Of a stretch of DNA of 37,503 bases, positions 32,472 through 37,503 are shown piece by piece. The stretch is from UBA1359 sp035411265 (GTDB lineage Bacteria > Patescibacteriota > Patescibacteriia > Patescibacteriales > Patescibacteriaceae): assembly GCA_035411265.1 (NCBI GenBank), contig DAONSQ010000004.1:1-37503 (forward strand), written 5' to 3'. Under the pieces are notes generated by a model, which saw only the letters and a list, made by a program, of their open reading frames with translations, did no database searches and was not told the origin of the DNA. How positions within the stretch are numbered: the stretch's first letter is position 1; each line of letters opens with the position of its first letter. A program made the translations under genes and the position numbers.

Positions 32472-33074
32472 ATGGCTTATCCGGTTTTAGTTCAAGATTT
32501 AATTCGCTTACTTAGCCAACTGCCGTCAGTCGGTCCCAAAACTGCTGAACGTTATGTTTTTTATTTGCTCGAACAAAAACCAGAATTAATTGAGCCCTTA
32601 GCTCAGCATTTGCAACAACTAGGACAAGCCTTAAAAACCTGCTCTATTTGCGGGGCTATCAGCCTAACAGAGAAATGCAATATCTGCGAAGACAAACAGC
32701 GACAAGATCAAATTATTTGTATTGTTGCCACCAATCAAGACTTAGAAGCCATTGAAAGCACTGGTAACTACCCTGGACGTTATTTTGTTTTAGGCGGCTA
32801 TCTTGATACTTTAAATGATATCAAACCAGAAGACTTGCGTTTTGAAGCTTTACTGAATCATCTACGAACTCATTCGGCAATCGAAGAACTGATACTGGCT
32901 TTTGATCCAACCATCGAAGGAGAAACTACCGCTCTTTATCTGAGCAAACTCCTTGAAAAATGGCCGGGGAAAATAAGCCGCCTAGCTCGCGGATTGTCTA
33001 GCGGCGCCAATCTAGAATATGCTGACCCGCTAACTTTAGCTAATGCCTTAAAATTTAGACAAATCTTGAAATAA
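32472..33074 (+). CDS. recR: Recombination mediator protein RecR
   Basis: 200 residues. Helix-hairpin-helix LPSVGPKTAERYVFYLL is at about 17-33, the zinc finger has C57-x2-C60 and C69-x2-C72, and a TOPRIM domain is followed by the Walker-like C-terminal segment. It loads RecA at gaps with RecO (and RecF). In the TOPRIM strand the usual Glu is replaced (ICIVATNQDL instead of a V-E-type motif), which may be tolerated because RecR's TOPRIM is not catalytic. It ends 18 bp before a bidirectional terminator. Confidence 0.96.
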   Translation: MAYPVLVQDLIRLLSQLPSVGPKTAERYVFYLLEQKPELIEPLAQHLQQLGQALKTCSICGAISLTEKCNICEDKQRQDQIICIVATNQDLEAIESTGNYPGRYFVLGGYLDTLNDIKPEDLRFEALLNHLRTHSAIEELILAFDPTIEGETTALYLSKLLEKWPGKISRLARGLSSGANLEYADPLTLANALKFRQILK

Positions 33075-33092
33075 TTTTCAGGTAGTCCTAAT

Positions 33093-33123
33093 AAAAATAA
33101 CCCCAAATACTGGGGTTATTTTT
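33093..33123. terminator. Bidirectional terminator between recR and uvrC
   Basis: A 12-bp perfect stem AAAAATAACCCC/GGGGTTATTTTT (33093-33104 with 33112-33123) with a 7-base loop. T-runs follow on both strands, so it can end recR and uvrC transcripts alike. Its right arm overlaps the uvrC stop codon (33122-33124). Confidence 0.9.
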
Positions 33124-34438
33124 ATTGCCAAAATTTGCGACGACGAACTTGACGATGATAAGTTATGGCAAAACGATGGGCTTCATCTCTTACTCTTTTT
33201 AAGAGATGCAGAGCTGGACTATTGAGCGATAACTGAAGAGGCTCGGCTTTGCCAGGAAAATAAACTTTATCTAAAGCCCTGGCTGATCTTAAGCCCACGT
33301 CTTTACCTAAACCAATTACTTTTACTTCCCAGCCAGCCTGTTTAAGCACTTTTTCAGCAGCATTAACTTGCGCCTTAGCTCCATCGACTACAACCAAATC
33401 AGGTCGACCCCAATCTTCATGAACTACCCGCCGTTTTAGCATTTCTTTAAGCAAAGCCGTATCGCCTGCCTCTTTACTAGACAATGACTCAAAATCACTT
33501 AGTTTAAATCGACGGTATTCCTGAGAAACAGCCTCGCCCGACAAGAAGACCACCATAGAACCAACCGCTTGCAGCCCATATAAATTAGATAAATCATAAC
33601 CTTCAATCCGTTCTGGCGCTTTATTTAAATTTAAAGCTTTGGCTAATTCAAAAACATCATTGGCATACTTCTCACTAAGGCCAATAATTTGGTTATTGGC
33701 TAGTACTTTATTTAACTGCTCCAACTGCCAAGAGTATGAACTAATTTTTTGTTCAATTACTGCAATCTCCCCTAAATCTGCAGTTTTTAGTATTTTTTTT
33801 AACCTTTTTTCCAAACCATGCCGGTCTTGTTCTATTTTTTTAACAACGGCTTTTTTCTCACCACTCAAAAATAAGCCAATATTTTTTATAAGCTTTTTGT
33901 ACTCAAGCTTACTCATAAAATCTTGGCAAACCCCGGGACATTGGCCCAAGCGATAATAAAGACAAGCTTTTTTAGGCATTAAACGGCACGAGCGATATGG
34001 CCAAACTTTCCTGATAATCTTAATTGTTTCGCGAGCGGCCTGCACACTGGTAAAAGGACCGAAAAACTGTCCGCTCTCCTCTAACTTTCTAGTTATATAA
34101 ATCCTGGGAAAGTCTTCACTGCTAATCGCAATATAGGCATAACGCTTGTCATCTCGCCAGACTATATTATAGCGCGGCTGATATTTTTTAATAAAATTGG
34201 ACTCTAAAAGCAAAGCCTCGATTTCACTGTCTGTTTCCACCCATTTTACCTGGTCAACTTGATCAATCATTTGTTTTTTAGCTGCCGACAAATCTTGATA
34301 ACGCTGCCAATAAGAATAAACTCGCCGCCTTAGATTAACTGCCTTACCAACATAAACAATCTTTTTCTGTACAAAAAATTGATACGACCCGGGCCGCTCT
34401 GGGATGGCTAAATCTTTTATTTTATCTAAACTGAGCAT
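33122..34438 (-). CDS. uvrC: Short UvrC-type excinuclease subunit lacking the C-terminal HhH
   Basis: 438 residues against about 600 in typical UvrC. The GIY-YIG domain is at the N-terminus (G17-S-Y, Y29-V-G). The four-cysteine motif C151-x7-C159-x7-C167-x3-C171 matches the proposed Fe-S site of UvrC. A UVR-like helical hairpin lies at about 195-245. The RNase H-like endonuclease domain has D282, D352 and H421 (EGYDLS, VVVDGAKAQ, RDEAHRFA). The frame ends right after the RDEAHRFA region, so the tandem helix-hairpin-helix DNA-binding tail is missing, as in UvrC-like proteins of some reduced genomes. The stop sits in a clean terminator, so this is not a recent frameshift. No ribosome-binding site is visible: a terminator hairpin ends 5 bases before the ATG. 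Confidence 0.92.
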   Translation of the reverse strand: MLSLDKIKDLAIPERPGSYQFFVQKKIVYVGKAVNLRRRVYSYWQRYQDLSAAKKQMIDQVDQVKWVETDSEIEALLLESNFIKKYQPRYNIVWRDDKRYAYIAISSEDFPRIYITRKLEESGQFFGPFTSVQAARETIKIIRKVWPYRSCRLMPKKACLYYRLGQCPGVCQDFMSKLEYKKLIKNIGLFLSGEKKAVVKKIEQDRHGLEKRLKKILKTADLGEIAVIEQKISSYSWQLEQLNKVLANNQIIGLSEKYANDVFELAKALNLNKAPERIEGYDLSNLYGLQAVGSMVVFLSGEAVSQEYRRFKLSDFESLSSKEAGDTALLKEMLKRRVVHEDWGRPDLVVVDGAKAQVNAAEKVLKQAGWEVKVIGLGKDVGLRSARALDKVYFPGKAEPLQLSLNSPALHLLKRVRDEAHRFAITYHRQVRRRKFWQ

Positions 34439-34472
34439 AAAAAAATAAGATGGACTTTAAGCCCATCTTATT
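34439..34472 (-). terminator. Terminator of the rpsB-tsf-ricT-ferredoxin operon, abutting uvrC
   Basis: A perfect 10-bp stem AATAAGATGG/CCATCTTATT (34472-34463 with 34453-34444) and 9-base loop, followed on the minus strand by a T-run to 34439, directly next to the uvrC ATG at 34438. It lies 25 bp after the ferredoxin stop. Confidence 0.85.
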
Positions 34473-34496
34473 ATTGAAAAACTATAAAAGCAATAA

Positions 34497-34670
34497 TTAT
34501 TCCTCACTGATTGCCTGCATCGGACAGCTATCGATAATATTTTGAATATTATCAGTTAAACAACCTTCTTTGACCTCAGCCTTGCCTTCGCCGTTAAATT
34601 TAAAGCATTCCGGGCATAAATTAACACAAAGACCACAACCAATACAATTATTTTGATCAAGCTTTATCAT
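34497..34670 (-). CDS. Single-cluster [4Fe-4S] ferredoxin
   Basis: 57 residues from the ATG at 34670. The longer frame to 34757 only adds sequence overlapping the RicT gene. Cysteines are C9-x2-C12-x2-C15 with the fourth ligand C49 in DSCPMQAI. C19 and C37 are placed like the disulfide pair of Pyrococcus/Thermotoga-type monocluster ferredoxins. A small soluble electron carrier is expected. It begins 4 bp after the ricT stop and ends before a terminator, so it is the last gene of the rpsB operon. Confidence 0.9.
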   Translation of the reverse strand: MIKLDQNNCIGCGLCVNLCPECFKFNGEGKAEVKEGCLTDNIQNIIDSCPMQAISEE

Positions 34671-34674
34671 AAGT

Positions 34675-35529
34675 TTATTTTTTATGTTTAGACCAATTAG
34701 TTTTAACCCCTTTCTTACCATCTTTTTCACTGGCTTGCTCTGGATCAACTTCAACAATTATCCGACCAGACTGCTGATCATTTATTTCAACTAAAAAAGT
34801 GCCTTTCAAAATATTACGATTAATTACCGTCCCCATTTGGTCGTTTACTTTCCAACTGCTTCCAAGGCTTGGTAATTTTCGAGCCATTTCTTGATAACCC
34901 TCAGCTTCATAAGCTAAACAACACATCAAGCGACCACAAATACCAGAGATTCTTTCGCTACCACGATGATTAATTCCTTGAATTTCAGCCATATCAGAAG
35001 TAACTGAAGAAAGTTCAGTCAAAAAACCGCGACAGCATAAGCCTCGACCACAAACACCCTGACCGCCAAATATTTTAGCTTCATCACGAGTACCAATCTG
35101 TTGTAATCTAATCTGACAATTAAACTGTCTGGTTAATAATCGAACCAATTCGCGAAAATCAATCCGACCTTCAGCCGTAAAAGCAAAAGTTAACCGTCGA
35201 CCATCGGCTGAAATAGCAGCATCAACCAATTTCATTTCTAGCTGGCATTGTTCAATGAAATTCTGACATTGTACCATGGCTACATTCTTGTCAAATTCAT
35301 CAATAATCCGACAGGCTTGGTCATCAGCTAGGCCAACAATATCGCTGGTACGATCAGACCAGCTAGCCGCTTGCTCTTCACTTAAATATTTAAAACCCAA
35401 TAAGCGGCCAATTTCTTGACCGCTCTCGGTTTCAATAATAACGCGCTGACCAATTTCAGGAGTGTTTTCCCCTAATTGGCACAAATTGGGCCGATCCCAT
35501 GGATAAATTTGCACCAAAGCTAATTTCAT
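34675..35529 (-). CDS. ricT: PSP1-domain protein, RicT/YaaT homologue
   Basis: 284 residues. The PSP1 C-terminal domain occupies about 45-220, with the cysteine clusters C160-x4-C165-C166 (GVCGRGLCCRGFL) and C198-x4-C203-C204 (GICGRLMCCLAYE) that mark RicT/YaaT. In Bacillus subtilis RicT joins RicA and RicF in an Fe-S-containing complex affecting RNase Y-dependent mRNA processing. The lysine-rich C-terminus (EKDGKKGVKTNWSKHKK) looks RNA- or ribosome-facing. It is 21 bp after tsf and 4 bp before a ferredoxin. RicA/RicF homologues are not in the window. The symbol is by homology only. Confidence 0.9.
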   Translation of the reverse strand: MKLALVQIYPWDRPNLCQLGENTPEIGQRVIIETESGQEIGRLLGFKYLSEEQAASWSDRTSDIVGLADDQACRIIDEFDKNVAMVQCQNFIEQCQLEMKLVDAAISADGRRLTFAFTAEGRIDFRELVRLLTRQFNCQIRLQQIGTRDEAKIFGGQGVCGRGLCCRGFLTELSSVTSDMAEIQGINHRGSERISGICGRLMCCLAYEAEGYQEMARKLPSLGSSWKVNDQMGTVINRNILKGTFLVEINDQQSGRIIVEVDPEQASEKDGKKGVKTNWSKHKK

Positions 35530-35550
35530 ATCTGAAATTAAAGCTATCAG

Positions 35551-36360
35551 CTACAAACGGAAACGATAAAATCCTTCAATAGTAGCGCCATTTAAGAACT
35601 GTTCAATAGTTTGTTTTTCATCTTTGATGAATTCCTGTTTCAATAGACAGACTTCACCAAAATAACGATTAACTTTGCCTTCTAAAATCTTTTCAATCAT
35701 TTCAGCTGGTTTACCTTCACGGCTCAATTGTTCACGATAAATGGCTTTTTCACTTTCAATTTCTTCAGCAGAAACTTCGGCCGGAGTTAAATATTTAGGA
35801 TTATTGGCAGCAATTTGCATAGCAATATCATGAGCCATATCTTCGGCTTCAGAACGGCTAAGCGCGATCAAGACACCAGTGGTTCCGCCAGCATGCAAAT
35901 AAGCAGTAACTGTACCTTGACTATTTAAAGTAGCACAATTGCTCAAAACAATCTTTTCACCGATAACACCACTCAAAGCATCAACCGCTTCTTGAACAGT
36001 CTGATTGCCTAGAGGTAAATTTAATAACTCGGCTAAAGTAGCTGGCTGTTTTTCCACTAATACTGCCAAGATACTATCAGCTAAACCTTGAAATTGATCG
36101 TTGCGAGCAACAAAATCGGTTTCAGCTCGAAGTTCGATTAAATGGCCGCGCTTCTTGTCAGCACTAACCCAAGACTTAATAACACCTTGGTTAGTTTCTC
36201 GTTCTGAACGTTTTCCAGCTTTAGCAATACCCTTTTTACGCAATATTTCCATGGCTACGGTTAAGTCGCCATTAGCTTCAGCTAAAGCTCCTTTGCAATC
36301 GACGATACCGGCGCCAGATTGTTCGCGTAAATTCTTAATAGCTTCCATGGTAATTTCCAT
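35551..36360 (-). CDS. tsf: Translation elongation factor Ts
   Basis: 269 residues. It has the N-terminal UBA-like motif IKNLREQSGAGIVDCKGALAEANGD (about 8-32), the core TDFVARN motif (81-87) that inserts into EF-Tu, and the second core subdomain with ANNPKYLTPAEVS. It is the nucleotide-exchange factor for EF-Tu. Two starts are possible (M1 at 36360, M5 at 36348). It is 27 bp after rpsB, the usual rpsB-tsf pair. The pyrH gene that often follows is replaced here by ricT. Confidence 0.97.
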   Translation of the reverse strand: MEITMEAIKNLREQSGAGIVDCKGALAEANGDLTVAMEILRKKGIAKAGKRSERETNQGVIKSWVSADKKRGHLIELRAETDFVARNDQFQGLADSILAVLVEKQPATLAELLNLPLGNQTVQEAVDALSGVIGEKIVLSNCATLNSQGTVTAYLHAGGTTGVLIALSRSEAEDMAHDIAMQIAANNPKYLTPAEVSAEEIESEKAIYREQLSREGKPAEMIEKILEGKVNRYFGEVCLLKQEFIKDEKQTIEQFLNGATIEGFYRFRL

Positions 36361-36387
36361 ATTGGTAAAAGTAAAAAATAAATTAAA

Positions 36388-37116
36388 TTATTGAGCTTTA
36401 GCTGGCTGGTGAGCTTCACGAGCCGCTTCACGCTGCTTCTTGCCTTCTAAAATGGCTTTTTCTAGAGACTTAAGGACTAATTCAATACCTTTAGTAGCAT
36501 CATCATTAGCCGGAATTGGAAAATCAATGCCAGTTGGATTGGTATTGGTATCACAAATAGCAATAATTGGAATCTTGCGCTTTAAAGCTTCAGCTAAAGC
36601 AGTCTTTTCTTTTTTGATATCCCAGATAAAAATAATTTCTGGAACTTTAACCAAATTAACCAAACCACCAACACCAACTTCCAATTTAGCTGCTTCCCGA
36701 TCAAATTCTAACTGTTCTTTCTTGGTGTATTTAGCTAATTGGCCAGTCTTTTTCTTATCCAAAATATCTTTATATTTGCGGATTGAATTTTTAATAATGA
36801 AGAAATTGGTCAAAGTACCACCCAACCAGTGTTCGGTAATATATGGCATACCGGTATTTTCAGCAACCTTTTTTAAAGATTCTTTAACCTGGTCTTTGGT
36901 GCCAACCAATAAGATGTTTTTGCCAGAAGCAATTTCTTTAGTAATAAAAGCCCAAGCTTTATCAATTTGCTCTTGGGTTTTGACTAAATCAATAATGTGG
37001 AGACCCTTTTTGTTACCAAAAATAAATGGTTTCATCTTAGGATTCCATTTGGAAGTTTTGTGACCAAAATGCAAGCCAGCAGCCAGCATCTCGTCTAGAG
37101 ATAGGACATTAGACAT
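36388..37116 (-). CDS. rpsB: 30S ribosomal protein S2
   Basis: 242 residues. Signatures are LDEMLAAGLHFGHKTSKWNPKMKPFIFG at the N-terminus, the coiled-coil hairpin of the middle domain, and the C-terminal IPIIAICDTNTNPTGIDFPIPANDDATKGIELV. It has a clear ribosome-binding site (AAAGGAAACT before the ATG) inside a structured leader, and a consensus promoter 130 bp upstream. It heads the operon rpsB-tsf-ricT-ferredoxin. Confidence 0.98.
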   Translation of the reverse strand: MSNVLSLDEMLAAGLHFGHKTSKWNPKMKPFIFGNKKGLHIIDLVKTQEQIDKAWAFITKEIASGKNILLVGTKDQVKESLKKVAENTGMPYITEHWLGGTLTNFFIIKNSIRKYKDILDKKKTGQLAKYTKKEQLEFDREAAKLEVGVGGLVNLVKVPEIIFIWDIKKEKTALAEALKRKIPIIAICDTNTNPTGIDFPIPANDDATKGIELVLKSLEKAILEGKKQREAAREAHQPAKAQ

Positions 37117-37236
37117 AGTTTCCTTTCAACCGCTGCGATCCGTCACCCGAGAGCCTTAAGCGGGCAAGGAAAATTGGAACGCATGAGTCGTTAAATTAAA
37201 ATAGAATAAAAACAGGCTCAAAATTGTAAATTGATA
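37117..37236 (-). promoter_or_regulatory. Structured rpsB leader, candidate S2 autoregulatory site
   Basis: About 120 nt lie between the predicted start point and the ATG. TTTCCTT (37172-37166) pairs perfectly with AAGGAAA (37125-37119), which is the rpsB ribosome-binding site. An inner CCCG/CGGG stem (37164-37161 with 37149-37146) stacks inside. The fold would hide the ribosome-binding site, as expected for feedback control by S2. Comparison with known rpsB leader families was not possible. Confidence 0.55.
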
Positions 37237-37242
37237 CTTCTA

Positions 37243-37271
37243 AATATAAAGAATTAGCCAATAATTGTCAA
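37243..37271 (-). promoter_or_regulatory. Strong sigma70-type promoter for the rpsB operon
   Basis: On the minus strand, TTGACA (37271-37266) and TATATT (37248-37243) are separated by exactly 17 bp. The -35 is perfect. It lies 58 bp after the stop of the partial gene at the window's right edge. Confidence 0.85.
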
Positions 37272-37328
37272 GTTAACTAATCAAAATTCAAAATGCAGAT
37301 TTTAGATCAAAGATTGGGACACCCCTGG

Positions 37329-37503
37329 CTAACGCCCACACCGAAAACCAAGGCCACTATTGGAATAACCCGGACTACTACCCAGCGTGAGTGTCAAAAC
37401 ACCAGCATTTGCCCCATCACCCCAGCGACCACCACGGCGAAAAGCGTAATTGTTGTTATTAGTAGCGGTGCCATCACTATAGATACGGCCATAGCCTTGA
37501 GTA
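37329..37503 (-). CDS. FGE-sulfatase/C-type-lectin protein C-terminus, variable-region-like (partial)
   Basis: Too short for a standard gene caller, but clear: the last 57 codons of a minus-strand gene run in from the right edge and end in TAG (37331-37329). The residues YAFRRGGRWGDGANAGVL, then ...LGSSPGYS..., then GLGFRCGR match the end of formylglycine-generating-enzyme-like (CLec-fold) domains. They match in particular the variable proteins of diversity-generating retroelements in CPR genomes, which end in G-F-R-C-x-R. At positions usually Asn in such repeats there are Gly, Ser, Asp and Tyr codons that single changes at the adenines of AAY could produce. Start, domain architecture, reverse transcriptase and template repeat would lie outside the window. 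Confidence 0.7.
   Translation of the reverse strand, partial: TQGYGRIYSDGTATNNNNYAFRRGGRWGDGANAGVLTLTLGSSPGYSNSGLGFRCGR

Noticed and set aside
33122..34438. uvrC as a truncated pseudogene
   Set aside because: All nuclease residues are intact, the stop lies in a clean terminator, and no helix-hairpin-helix remnant is visible beyond it, so a stable short form is more likely.
34671..34757. Longer N-terminus for the ferredoxin
   Set aside because: The extra 29 residues are the out-of-frame end of ricT; the family begins at MIKLDQNNCIGC.
36440..37063. 207-codon open frame antisense to rpsB
   Set aside because: It is the complement of a conserved ribosomal protein gene, has no family signal, and the sense frame explains the codon pattern. 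The same holds for the other antisense frames over frr, murB, murC and mreB.
1..37503. CRISPR arrays, tRNA/rRNA genes, transposases or prophage genes
   Set aside because: No regularly spaced repeats, no cloverleaf or rRNA-like stretch in the few intergenic gaps, and no transposase, integrase or capsid motifs in any frame.

Overview
The window looks like a chromosomal segment from a Patescibacteria/CPR bacterium, probably a Parcubacteria- or Falkowbacteria-like lineage. This placement is an inference from several things: AT-rich, tightly packed genes with many 1-26 bp overlaps; reduced versions of families (a 438-residue UvrC without its C-terminal helix-hairpin-helix, a three-gene iron-sulfur assembly set); surface families common in this group (DUF4012, DUF2304 beside a GT2, FG-GAP repeats, thrombospondin-type-3 repeats); and a diversity-generating-retroelement-type variable domain at the right edge. 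TGA is an ordinary stop here: it ends the membrane gene at 9848-11776, the glycosyltransferase at 12956-14113 and ftsW. A genome-wide UGA recoding is therefore unlikely.

Layout, left to right. (1) 1-1069, plus strand: the end of a YibE/F membrane protein and a TspO homologue. (2) 9849-1061, minus strand: a GT39-like membrane glycosyltransferase, a GT4, a DUF4012 protein, an Ig/DUF11-like surface protein, frr and an RseP-type site-2 protease. (3) 9848-11776, plus strand: a GT-C-like membrane protein whose start codon shares the tetranucleotide CATG with the divergent GT39 gene. (4) 20438-11757, minus strand: mreB, GT4, a secreted subtilase with FG-GAP repeats, an NAD-dependent sugar epimerase/decarboxylase, a GT2, DUF2304 and two GT4s; this is an envelope-glycan locus headed by the rod-shape protein. 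(5) 21648-20599, minus strand: a DHH-phosphoesterase-like gene alone in its own promoter-to-terminator unit, with an in-frame TGA at codon 41 followed directly by a strong hairpin. This is the oddest locus in the window. (6) 30628-21851, minus strand: one apparent operon running L,D-transpeptidase, iscU, nfu, iscS, a small membrane protein, mraY, ftsW, murG, murC, murB, with a recognisable promoter and terminator. (7) 30798-33074, plus strand: dnaB, ybaB, recR, ending at a bidirectional terminator. (8) 34438-33122, minus strand: the short uvrC. (9) 37116-34497, minus strand: rpsB, tsf, a RicT/PSP1 gene and a [4Fe-4S] ferredoxin, with a strong promoter, a structured rpsB leader and a terminator. 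(10) 37503-37329, minus strand: the 3' end of an FGE-sulfatase/C-type-lectin gene resembling a retroelement variable region.

Together the genes cover envelope construction (peptidoglycan precursors, SEDS polymerase, L,D-crosslinking, surface glycans and large surface proteins), elongation and recycling (S2, EF-Ts, RRF), replication and repair (DnaB, RecR, UvrC), and Fe-S assembly with likely clients (ferredoxin, RicT, UvrC). No rRNA, tRNA, CRISPR array, insertion sequence or prophage was recognised. All family assignments come from reading motifs; no database search was run.
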